Part shown: positions 54,270-64,000 of the stretch, one piece after another
Layout: each line of letters starts with the position of its first letter
Position numbering within the stretch: the first letter of the stretch is position 1
Assembly (NCBI GenBank): GCA_034440615.1
Contig: JAOTOM010004756.1
Location: 1-64,000 of the forward strand
Reading direction: 5' to 3'
DNA from: Ashinkailepas kermadecensis
Taxonomy: Eukaryota; Arthropoda; Thecostraca; Neolepadidae
Length of the DNA: 64,000 nt
Notes under the pieces: generated by a model
The model's database searches: none
Told to the model about the DNA's origin: nothing
The model's input: only the letters and a program-made list of their open reading frames with translations
Translations under genes and position numbers: made by a program

Positions 54270-57200
54270 ATGTCGGGCAAGATCGCCCGGTCTGTCTCGA
54301 GCGCGCCGTCTACAGGCGGCGACACAAGCGCAGAGGTGGCGCCCAAACGGCAACATTCGCCCACCAGCTCCCCCCTGCAGATCTTCGTCAAGGCCAAAAA
54401 ACGCATCAACGACATCTATAGCACCATTGACAGCTATGTGCTGGATGCAGTGCGCTTCCTCCACAGTGAGTGACTCATTGGCAGACAGGGTTGGATTAGC
54501 GCTTGGTTATTCTGGTCGTGGATAAAACTATTTTTATTAATCAAATACAGAGAATATTTTTGTTCAAACCTGTCCCATCAGAACCTCAATTTGCACTTTC
54601 CAGTGGATCTTGAGTGCCTTTTCACAGAGCAGTTCATTGGCAAACAGGACAATTGGGCCTCCAAATGAGAAAAAGGAGAGGATAATTTTCGGCAGAGGAT
54701 AATGTTCTGGATGACAAAATCAGCAAACTGCCTATTTTTACGATCCTGCTGGCAACTTGATTTATTATCTGGGTTGCATTGTTGCATGGATGGCTAGTGA
54801 TTACTTGGTGACTCATTGGCAAGTCGTTGATATCCTTCTGTTTTTGCCTGAAAATTGATTTCAGGTAGCCAGTTTGAAGCTCAAATGGCAGTGCTGCTGT
54901 GCTGTGCAGCAGTGCTGTGTATTAACGTTGCCATGTTTCCAACATCAGCATGTTTCCATGTGCTCTAAGTATTGGCACCCCAGAATAGGAACTGTAATGG
55001 CTACCCCAGCGATGCTGTGCTGCCATCATCAGCATTAATTTATGTTGTTTATTTATGGGACATTATCATACTGTCCAAATGGAAATTGGTTATTATACCA
55101 GATCCATGCAGCAGAAATGCAATACACATTCAGGCAGCTTTCATCTGGTCATGATGTATACCACTTGCCAAAAGTATTTTCATGACAAAAATTAAAAATC
55201 AAACTAGTGTATTGCATAGTACTACTATGTGTTTGTTGAGTGTTTGACTTAATCCTCACCCCACTAGGAAAGCAGTGTTTGCCCCCTGTCGAGTTTTCTT
55301 AAGAACTCGAAAATGTGCAGCGACATGAATTTGAATCCTTCAGTGCCTGTTTGCACATAAATTATACAGCTTGTGGACAAAATGAAAGTCTAGCTCACTA
55401 TGGGTCGGGCATGAGTGACATGGTGACTTCACCATGGATCATGTACGCCTGGATTGGAAACCAACAGCTGTTTGCGTATCAGCCCACCGAGCGGAGGGTA
55501 AGTAAAAACACGGAAATGCGGCCGGTTTTAGGCCGTGCGCCTATGGGAGTTCAGGGTGCGCATTTCGTATTTTTTTTTTTTCTCCAATTGATTCAGCCAT
55601 CCCGGGAGGATTGCATCAGCCTTTCATGATACAGAATTGATCAAGGAACCTTACCGTTCTTTCCTTATTGATTTATTACACTCCGTTCAGAAGTTGTCGT
55701 GGTGCGAAGTGAACACATCTGTGAGAGGGAGCCCACCTCGCCCCAAAGGTCGGCCCACCGATGTTGATATCTTGATTATCTTTATCTTGAATATTGATCT
55801 ATCTTGAATACAGATTATCTTGAAATGATTGGATGGGGCAAAATACATGAAGGCAATGGGCAGACCAAAATGAATTTGGTACATAGTTCAGAAATGCCCA
55901 TATTTCCTGGTCAATCATTGTGGATATATTAAAAGCTAAGTTGATCTTCAAGATCCAGGAACGACTCAATGTTAGGAAAAACAATTGTAAATATATATTG
56001 TGACGTTTCGGTTGGTTGGTTATTGGTTTTACGACACGTCGACCGTTGAGTCGCCAATCTCTCACGCCGATTGGTCGCGGGCGAAGCGTAGCGATAGGCG
56101 AGACTCGAACCCGCAATCTTTCGATTGTGAGACGAGCATCTTATCCCTAGACCACTCGATCACCTTGTGATGTTTCGGCCAAGTATTTTGAGGTCATACA
56201 ACAAGGGTATCTTTGGCGATAGATATCTCATCGATAATGAAGAGGAAGTGTGACATATTATGCATCTTTTTGATATAAAAAATGTGTAAAGAAAACATAT
56301 CCGTGTGTGATGACGTAATTTTACTTCGGAACATCTGGTGGTCTGGTAATCGAACCATCTGACGATGCTGGCCTTACAAGAAGTACAATTATGGCTTCAT
56401 TCTACCTGTAGGCATCGTTTACATGGACACACAGTCGAATCCCTATCGTAATGCAAACACACGTGTTTTTGTCACAGTATGCATAGTGTGTCCCCGAAAA
56501 CATGAACATTTTCACAAGCTTCATTGTTCACGTTTTGGGAACTCCCTGCATATTGTACATTATTGGACATTACTGCACTGCGCTAAACAGTGCACAATAT
56601 AACAACAGTGAGATGGAACAACGAAATAAACGTCAGATGATGGGAACTTGTTTTTCCAACTAACACATTTCTAGCTCTCCAATGCAGCTTTTGTAGCTTC
56701 CTTAACAAGGGTTGAACATTTTATGATCACCATAGTGTCGTAGCTTATTTCCGTGTAACGGCGTAATTATGCTTCAGAACATCTGGTGGTCACTCACAAC
56801 ACGTTCTGAATGCCATCAAACATGACAACGATGCAGTCTGACCATATTCAACCATGCTAACATAACAACAAGAAGTGCAATTATGCTTTCTTTCCACCTG
56901 CAGAACATCATTTATATGGACTTACAGTCGAACACCGATTGCAAGCCACTCTGCTGTCACAGTGCACGTAGGCTGTGCCCGGAAACATCATTTTCACAAA
57001 ATCCATGTGACTTAATCATTCACACTCTTGGGACACTGCGCATGTGGACGTTCCGCATGGGACACTATTGCACAATGGTACATATGTTAAGAAAATGAAA
57101 GCAGATCAAACGGCGTCGATTTGGCTTTGTTAACCAAATCGTTACAAACCGCGTCGATTTCGAAGTTCGCCCAAACCGAATTTTTGGGGTGAACATGGAA

Positions 57201-60200
57201 TATGGGGCTTTGGGCACCTTAGGAATTGTCAAAATATTCTCAGAAATTCCGGAAAAAGTGTAGAATTTGAAATGTTGTATTTCGTGGGACGAGTGAAATA
57301 AGACGTTTTCAGATAATTTCCTGTGAATTATGGTGACTGCAACGCCTAGTGAAGCATCAAATATGGTAATAAAAGCGGGGCAAACAGTTTGGATTTCCGG
57401 AAATGGCTTTTTGAGATAGTAAATATCAATTAACAGATGATTTCAAGATGGCATCTCAAAGAACTCATCCTGGCGCATCGCTTTAGTCTAAGATATTTTT
57501 TTTTATGTGTAGGAGTTTTTAAACCCTCACGGGGAAGGGGTCGTCTTCTTAATTTCTTAATTGGCGTTACAAAATTGACTGGCAAGATTGTGCTGCTACT
57601 GATAGCTACTGACTGCTGGGCTGCCACTGACCGATGCGCTGCCACCGACTGATGGGCTGCCACTGACTGACGCCTCTCCGTTGCTGCGGGGGACGAGTGG
57701 TCTAGGGGTAAGATGCTCGTCTCACAATCGAAAGGTTGTCGGTTCGAGTCTCACCTGTCGCTACTCTTCGCCCGCGACCAATCGGCGTGAGAGATTGGCG
57801 ACGCTACATGACTCAACGGTCGACGTGTCGTAAAAACCAATAAACAACCAATCTCCGTTGCTGCCAAGTGCATCACCTGACCGGAGGACTGACATTCTCG
57901 TGCTCACGTCGTAGACATACCACCCAACGATGAGCTGCTCACCACCGAGCAGGCCGACGACATCCATGCGTTCCAGAAGAAGGTGACCGGCATCCGTGAG
58001 GTGCTGGCACGCAACAACATGAAGGTGGCGTTCTTCGGCAGGTCAGTTGGCGGAGTCAGCATCGCCTGATGTGTGGCATCAGTGTTTGCTGGGTCGGCAG
58101 TACCGAATCCTCAGCGGTGGAAAAATCTTCCATTATCTGAGAGTTGAGAGTGAGATGCATCTGGGAACTTATGTGATGTATTGGCACAGCACAATGCATT
58201 GCGAGCCGTCGCTCCTTCTGACGTGCTCTTCACTATTAGCGCCTCTTGGATTCATATGTAAGGTGTAATGTTGTTATGAAATGTGTGACATGCTGTTGCT
58301 TATATGCCACGAAAGGCAACCTTTCCCATTCTGCACCCAGGCAACTGGCGGACTTCCACACTACACCGCCCACGACGATGCACGAGCGTCCGCCATTGTG
58401 CCCCGGGCCTGACCCGACACGACGGTACTCGAACGTCCGCCATTGTGCCCCAGGCCTGACCCGACACGATGATGCACGAGCGTCCGCCATTGTGCCCCGG
58501 GCCTGACCCGACACGATGATGACGAGCGTTCGCCATTGTGCCCCGGGCCTGACCCGACACGATGATGCACGAGCGTCCGCCATTGTGTCCCAGGCCTGAC
58601 CCGACACGATGATGCACGAGCGTCCGCCATTTGCCCCGGGCCTGACCCGACACGATGATGCACGAGCGTCCGCCATTGTGTCCCGGCCTGACCCGACACG
58701 ATGATGCACAGCGTCCGCCATTGTGTCCCGGCCTGACCCATTGTGCCCCAGGCCTGACCCGACACGATGATGCACGAGCGTCCGCCATTGTGCCCCGGGC
58801 CTGACCCGACACGATGATGCACGAGCGTCCGCCATTGTGTCCCAGGCCTGACCCGACACGATGATGCACGAGCGTCCGCCATTGTGCCCCGGGCCTGACC
58901 CGACACGATGATGCACGAGCGTCCGCCATTGTGCCCCAGGCCTGACCCGACACGATGATGCACGAGCGTCCGCCATTGTGTCCCAGGCCTGACCCGACAC
59001 GATGATGCACGAGCGTCCGCCATTGTGTCCCAGGCCTGACCCGACACGATGATGCACGAGCGTCCGCCATTGTGTCCCAGGCCTGACCCGACACGATGAT
59101 GCACGAGCGTCCGCCATTGTGTCCCAGGCCTGACCCGACACGATGATGCACGAGCGTCCGCCATTGTGTCCCAGGCCTGACCCGACACGATGATGCACGA
59201 GCGTCCGCCATTGTGCCCCAGGCCTGACCCGACACGATGATGCACGAGCGTTCGCCATTGTGCCCCGGGCCTGACCCGACACGATGATGCACGAGCGTCC
59301 GCCATTGTGTCCCAGGCCTGACCCGACACGATGATGCACGAGCGTCCGCCATTGTGCCCCGGGCCTGACCCGACACGATGATGCACGAGCGTCCGCCATT
59401 GTGTCCCAGGCCTGACCCGACACGATGATGCACGAGCGTCCGCCATTGTGTCCCAGGCCTGACCCGACACGATGATGCACGAGCGTCCGCCATTGTGTCC
59501 CAGGCCTGACCCGACACGATGATGCACGAGCGTTCGCCATTGTGCCCCGGGCCTGACCCGACACGATGATGCACGAGCGTCCGCCATTGTGTCCCAGGCC
59601 TGACCCGACACGATGATGCACGAGCGTCCGCCATTGTGTCCCAGGCCTGACCCGACACGATGATGCACGAGCGTCCGCCATTGTGCCCCGGGCCTGACCC
59701 GACACGATGATGCACGAGCGTCCGCCATTGTGTCCCAGGCCTGACCCGAACGATGATGACGAGCGTCCGCCATTGTGTCCCAGGCCTGACCCGACACGAT
59801 GATGCACGAGCGTCCGCCATTGTGCCCCGGGCCTGACCCGACACGATGATGCACGAGCGTCCGCCATTGTGCCCCAGGCCTGACCCGACACGATGATGCA
59901 CGAGCGTCCGCCATTGTGTCCCAGGCCTGACCCGACACGATGATGCACGAGCGTCCGCCATTGTGCCCCAGGCCTGACCCGACACGATGATGCACGAGCG
60001 TCCGCCATTGTGCCCCGGGCCTGACCCGACACGATGATGCACGAGCGTCCGCCATTGTGTCCCAGGCCTGACCCGACACGATGATGCACGAGCGTCCGCC
60101 ATTGTGTCCCAGGCCTGACCCGACACGATGATGCACGAGCGTCCGCCATTGTGCCCCAGGCCTGACCCGACACGATGATGCACGAACGTCCGCCATTGTG

Positions 60201-63200
60201 CCCCGGGCCTGACCCATTGTGCCCCGGGCCTGACCCGACACGACGGTACTCGAACGTCCGCCATTGTGCCCCGGGCCTGACCCGACACGACGGTACTCGA
60301 ACGTCCGCCATTGTGCCCAGGCCTGACCCGACACGATGATGCACGAGCGTCCGCCATTGTGCCCAGGCCTGACCCGACACGATGATGCACGAGCGTCCGC
60401 CATTGTGCCCCGGGCCTGACCCGACACGATGATGCACGAGCGTCCGCCATTGTGTCCCAGGCCTGACCCGACACGATGATGCACGAGCGTCCGCCATTGT
60501 GCCCCAGGCCTGACCCGACACGATGATGCACGAGCGTCCGCCATTGTGTCCCAGGCCTGACCCGACACGATGATGCACGAGCGTCCGCCATTGTGTCCCA
60601 GGCCTGACCCGACACGATGATGCACAGCGTCCGCCATTGTCCCGGCCTGACCCGACACGATGATGCACAGCGTCCGCCATTGTGTCCCAGGCCTGACCCG
60701 ACACGATGATGCACGAGCGTTCGCCATTGTGCCCCGGGCCTGACCCGACACGATGATGCACGAGCGTCCGCCATTGTGCCCCGGGCCTGACCCGACACGA
60801 TGATGCACGAGCGTCCGCCATTGTGCCCGGCCTGACCCGACACGATGATGCACGAGCGTCCGCCATTGTGCCCAGGCCTGACCCGACACGATGATGCACG
60901 AGCGTTCGCCATTGTGCCCCGGGCCTGACCCGACACGATGATGCACGAGCGTCCGCCATTGTGTCCCAGGCCTGACCCGACACGATGATGCACGAGCGTC
61001 CGCCATTGTGCCCCGGGCCTGACCCGACACGATGATGCACGAGCGTCCGCCATTGTGCCCCGGGCCTGACCCGACACGACGATGCACGAGCGTCCGCCAT
61101 TGTGCCCCGGGCCTGACCCGACACGATGATGCACGAGCGTCCGCCATTGTGCCCCGGGCCTGACCCGACACGATGATGCACGAGCGTCCGCCATTGTGCC
61201 CCAGGCCTGACCCGACACGATGATGCACGAGCGTCCGCCATTGTGCCCCGGGCCTGACCCGACACGACGGTACTCGAACGTCCGCCATTGTGCCCCGGGC
61301 CTGACCCGACACGACGGTACTCGAACGTCCGCCATTGTGCCCCGGGCCTGACCCGACACGATGGTACTCGAACGTCCGCCATTGTGCCCCGGGCCTGACC
61401 CGACGCGACGGTACTCGAACGTCCGCCATTGTGCCCCGGGCCTGACCCATTGTGCCCCGGGCGGCCGCCTGACCCGATACGGCGCCGTTCTCAGGACCAG
61501 CAACGGCAAGAGCACGGTGATCAACGCGATGCTGCGCGACAAGGTGCTCCCGAGCGGCATGGGCCACACCACGCAATGTTTCCTGCAGGTGGAGGGTGTC
61601 GACGGGGCCGACGCGTTCCTCACCGTCGGCGACGACGGTCAGCGACGCAGTGTCGAGGTCAGTGTCCTTCGGCTTCCCACTATCGAGGTTAGCGACCTCT
61701 AGATTATCAACGGCAAAGATGGCCACCGTCATAGCCTTCAATTGCGATTAGTTACCTTCGTGACGCATTGCCCATATTATCGATGGTACTCCCCAGTTGG
61801 CGTATGGGCGCTAAATGATTACATATTTTGGTCGAAGCGCCCTAAAACCTAAATAACTAACCCAGTCGGCCGTGCGTCGTACCTCAGACTGTCCCAACCA
61901 CAGCCGTTTCTGTCGTGTCTTAGACTGTCCCATCCCCAGCCGTTTCCGTGTCGTGTGTCTTGATTATGGGTCGTCTCTCAGATTGTCTCCCGTTCCTAGT
62001 CGGTCATATATCGTGTGTCAGCCTGTTCCCCGCCCCAGCCTGTTGTGTCTCATTCCTCAGGCTGTTCCCCATCTGCGATCGGTCGTTTGTCGTGCCTCAG
62101 GCTGTTCCAGTCCCCGGTCGACCCTCAAACTGTTCCTCAGACTGTTCCCCGCCCCCCCCCCCCGCCTGTTGTCTGATTCCTCAGGCTTTTCTCCGTCTCG
62201 AGTCGGTCACGCGTCGTGGCTCAGATCGTCTGTTCTCCGTCGCCAGTCTGTCTCTCAGCTGGGACACGCACTGCACAAGGAGAAGCTGGACGAGTCGGCG
62301 GTGGTGTACGTGCACTGGCCCAAGCAGCGCTGCCACCTGCTGCGCGACGACGTCGTGTTCGTGGACTCGCCAGGCATCGATGTCAGCCAGGTGCGCCATC
62401 GTGCTGTGTCAACTGGTTTCCTGGCGGCTATCTTGAGAGGAGGGCCAATAATTATGTAAATAAGGACATCCGATGGTGAAATAGTAACATAACGTAATGT
62501 GTCCTGCGTACTGGTTTTTGTCTGGAGTGAGGAGCTGAGGGGGGGGGGAGTAACCATGTTTTATGAGTGAAAAGAGAAATGCTCCGAACAAGGCTGATAC
62601 CGATAGGACAGCGTGAAGTCTTGAGAGGCCGACGGTTGTATGCGTGGTCATTACCACAGCATGCGTTTACTACCCATATATCTCCGGCAGACAAGATGCG
62701 TACTGTTTGTGGTTAGCGGATCTCGTGTTGAGTGGTATCGACCCTCGTTTGTTATGTAGGTTGAAAACTTCGGAGCAACTTCACGATAGGATTCACGTCA
62801 GCAGAACGTTTGAGTGAATTGCTACTCTGTGAGAACATTGGCTAGTGGAGCCCAACCAGCGAAATATCTGCGCCGCCAAAGTGCCGTGTCCAAATGTGTG
62901 CCACCTTTAGTAGGCGACACCCAGCTGGATAATATGTTCAATTATTGGTGCCACGAATGTTACCTTCCCACTGTATCCGGTTAAAATACTCAAATTATAC
63001 ACATACTATACCCAAATATACACAAATTATGGTGAAGCTTAGCAGAAAAGAAGTTCAGCTACAAGTACTTTAATTATGATATTTATGGACCACCAATTAC
63101 TGCATATATTTGTGCGATATTACATTCAGAATGCTCACCACTGCTTCACCCGTACACGCTTTTCCACATTCACAGCCATTTCAGGGACTAGCTTTCCACT

Positions 63201-63398
63201 CTGGCACCCTGGCCCAGAGCGTATTGTCTGGCGGAGTATAACTGAATGTGACCGGGTGTCGTGTGATGATGCGGTGTGTGGCGGAAAGTGTGACTGTGTC
63301 GCCGCCGACAGGGTCTCGATGACTGGATCGACGCTCACTGTCTGGACGCCGACGTGTTTGTGCTGGTGGCCAACGCTGAGTCGACCCTGATGCAGACT
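54270..63398 (+). CDS. Marf: Mitofusin (Marf/MFN family), first five coding exons, 3' end outside window
   Basis: Dynamin-family GTPase of the mitochondrial outer membrane that tethers and fuses mitochondria. Coding exons: 54270-54465, 57915-58041, 61495-61657, 62247-62390, 63312-63398, all with GT-AG introns and compatible phases (1, 2, 0, 0), giving 239 codons. Residues 52-68 region: [17 protein letters not shown], the helical segment before the GTPase domain. G1 P-loop G107-RTSN-GKS (Lys113), G2 GHTT (Thr133-Thr134), G3 DSPG (202-205); the last exon reads [17 protein letters not shown] and stops at LMQT239. G4, HR1, membrane spans and HR2 must lie to the right. The ATG at 54270 is the first in frame after a likely 5'-UTR intron acceptor (TTCTGCACAG, ending 54248). 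Acceptor 62247 (not 62259) is chosen because [14 protein letters not shown] then aligns without gap to the animal family. Exons are GC-rich; no disabling lesion is seen. Confidence 0.95.
55998..56178 (-). mobile_element. tRNA-derived SINE with 14-bp target-site duplication
   Basis: SINE body 56012-56164. On the minus strand it begins GTGATCGAGTGGTCTAGGG and contains an A-box-like and a B-box (GGGTTCGAGTCTCG) pol III promoter, then TCGCCCGCGACCAATCGGCG and a tail TCGTAAAACCAATAACCAAC. Flanking direct repeats TTGTGACGTTTCGG (55998-56011) and TTGTGATGTTTCGG (56165-56178) differ by one base, marking retroposition. Confidence 0.9.
57675..57864 (+). mobile_element. tRNA-derived SINE with perfect 13-bp target-site duplication
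   Basis: SINE body 57688-57851, A box TGGTCTAGGGG (57698-57708), B box GGTTCGAGTCT (57741-57751), same 3' body and AACCAATAAACAACC tail as the copy at 56012-56164. TCTCCGTTGCTGC flanks it at 57675-57687 and 57852-57864. It lies only 50 bp upstream of mitofusin exon 2, so its tail is next to the exon 2 acceptor region. The cloverleaf is too imperfect to be a functional tRNA. Confidence 0.93.
58377..61478. repeat. 47-bp minisatellite (about 66 copies) in mitofusin intron 2
   Basis: Units of 47 bp: CGTCCGCCATTGTG, then CCCAGG or CCCGGG, CCTGACCCGACACGA and TGATGCACGAG. A second unit type with CGGTACTCGAACG occurs at both ends and once in the middle (58424, 60240-60300, 61268-61410). Short half-units (CCTGACCCATTGTGCCCC) are at 58733, 60209 and 61441. 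Single-base deletions cluster near 58620-58740 and 60600-60870. Since 47 is not a multiple of 3, each minus-strand frame cycles through all three phases of a stop-free unit, which explains three overlapping frames of over 1000 codons. The array ends 16 bp before the exon 3 acceptor. Confidence 0.97.
61658..62246 (+). other. Mitofusin intron 3 with repeat relics
   Basis: Donor GTCAGT at 61658, acceptor GTCGCCAG ending 62246. 61807-61862 is a LINE/SINE tail relic (GGCGCTAAATGATTAC ... GCGCCCTAAAACCTAAATAA). 61880-62230 is a degenerate tandem repeat with CGTGCCTCAGGCTGTTCC-like units and a poly-C run at 62150-62163. Confidence 0.75.
62391..63311 (+). other. Mitofusin intron 4
   Basis: Donor GTGCGC at 62391 (a weaker-than-usual donor), acceptor GCCGCCGACAG ending 63311. 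No repeats or genes were recognised inside. Confidence 0.7.
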
Positions 63399-63414
63399 GT
63401 GAGTGCCAGCCGGT

Positions 63415-63990
63415 CGACTGCGCTCCTCACCGTCTCCTCACCATCTGCTCACCGTCTCCTGACCGTCTCCTCACCGTCTCCTCGCCGTCTCCTCGCCGTC
63501 TACTCACCATCTCCCCACCGTCTCCCCACTGTCTCCTGAACATCTCACCATCTCCACACCGTCTCCTCCCCATCTTCTCACCATCTCCTCACCGTTTCCT
63601 CACGGTCTCCTCGCCGTCTCCTCACCGTCTCCTCATCGTCTCCTCACCGTCTCCTCACCATCTCCTCACCATCTCATCTCCTCACTGTCTCCCCATCGTC
63701 TCCTCACCGTATCCTCACCGTTTTCTCACAGTTTTCTCACAGTTTTCTCACCGTCTCCTCACCGTCTCCTCACCGTCTCCTCGCCATCTCCTCGCCATCT
63801 CTTCACCGTCTCCTCGCCATCTCTTCACCGTCTCATCACCGTCTCCTCACCGTTTTCTCACCGTCTCCTCGCTATCTCCTCACCGTCTCCTCAACGTTTC
63901 CTCACCGTCTCATCACCATCTCCTCACCGTCTCCTCACCGTCTCATCACCGTCTCCTCACCATCTCCTCACCGTCTTCTCACCACATGGT
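63415..63990. repeat. CT-rich ~11-bp minisatellite in mitofusin intron 5
   Basis: Imperfect units of ACCGTCTCCTC/ACCATCTCCTC begin just after the exon 5 donor (63399 GTGAGT) and run to the end of the window. They are pyrimidine-rich on the transcribed-sense strand. Confidence 0.9.
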
Positions 63991-64000
63991 TAAAATAACG

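Larger units (their letters stand above)
54466..57914 (+). other. Mitofusin intron 1
   Basis: Donor GTGAGT at 54466, acceptor GTCGTAG ending 57914. It holds two SINE insertions in opposite orientation. An open stretch 55390-55498 ends in a GAGG|GTAAGT donor-like site but has no family match or partner and is not needed for the protein. Confidence 0.85.

Noticed and set aside
55315..55629. Open segment ending in a GTAAGT donor within mitofusin intron 1
   Set aside because: Exons 1 and 2 join in frame and align to the family without it. The translation is unrecognised, so it is at most a cryptic or transposon-derived exon.
57688..57760. tRNA gene
   Set aside because: A and B boxes are present, but the acceptor and anticodon stems do not pair well and the unit continues into a SINE body with tail and target-site duplication.
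58236..61741. Three overlapping minus-strand frames of more than 1000 codons over the 47-bp array
   Set aside because: A 47-bp unit cycles through all reading phases, so one stop-free strand gives three open frames. The array lies antisense within a mitofusin intron.
62241..62258. Alternative mitofusin exon 4 acceptor after TCTCTCAG (exon starting 62259)
   Set aside because: It would remove four residues (SVSQ) that align with the conserved pre-QLAHAL segment of the family. The acceptor at 62246 keeps the alignment gap-free.

Overview
This is a 64-kb piece of a eukaryotic nuclear genome, almost certainly an arthropod. The evidence is spliced genes with GT-AG introns, an arthropod-type TATA plus TCAGT initiator promoter, tRNA-derived SINEs with target-site duplications, LINE fragments, abundant TTAGG/CCTAA motifs, and a mitofusin gene that reads like fly Marf. 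I cannot name the species. The window is repeat-dominated and gene-poor: two genes are well supported and a third is possible.

Layout. 1-14288: a giant GC-rich minisatellite of 105-bp units (about 136 copies, open to the left) in which each unit carries an 11-bp inverted repeat. 14333-14568: the 3' end of a LINE. 16083-18835, 32179-34025 and 39070-41700: three colinear, diverged copies of one dispersed element whose body is an eroded ~21-bp satellite; partial copies lie at 25060-25482 and 30350-30955. The left and right halves of one copy are separated by a 6.7-kb segment (25485-32178) bounded by perfect 22-bp inverted repeats and TA dinucleotides. Within that segment lie a frameshifted RNase H-type LINE, a long-inverted-repeat element and a promoter-like NRF-1 site next to a strong splice donor. 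22122-24352 (minus): a small secreted glycine/histidine/proline-rich protein gene whose two-codon first exon lies 1.8 kb upstream under a TATA/initiator promoter.

36540-38130 is a young 21-bp array; 43985-46140 holds further degenerate satellites, including one inverted pair. 47045-48870 is a ~153-bp satellite organised as a six-monomer higher-order repeat and loaded with TGACCT/AGGTCA motifs. 46374-53860 contains several AT-rich palindromic elements with TTAGG-type runs and a LINE scrap.

54270-63398 (plus): the first five coding exons (239 codons) of mitofusin, the outer-membrane GTPase for mitochondrial fusion. The gene continues past the right edge. Its introns carry two SINEs, a ~3.1-kb minisatellite of 47-bp units that runs almost to the exon 3 acceptor, and a CT-rich array. 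All long open frames inside the tandem arrays are by-products of stop-poor repeat units and are not treated as genes. Two stretches of pure homopolymer blocks (14565-14715, 51131-51375) look like low-quality read tails and warn about local assembly quality.
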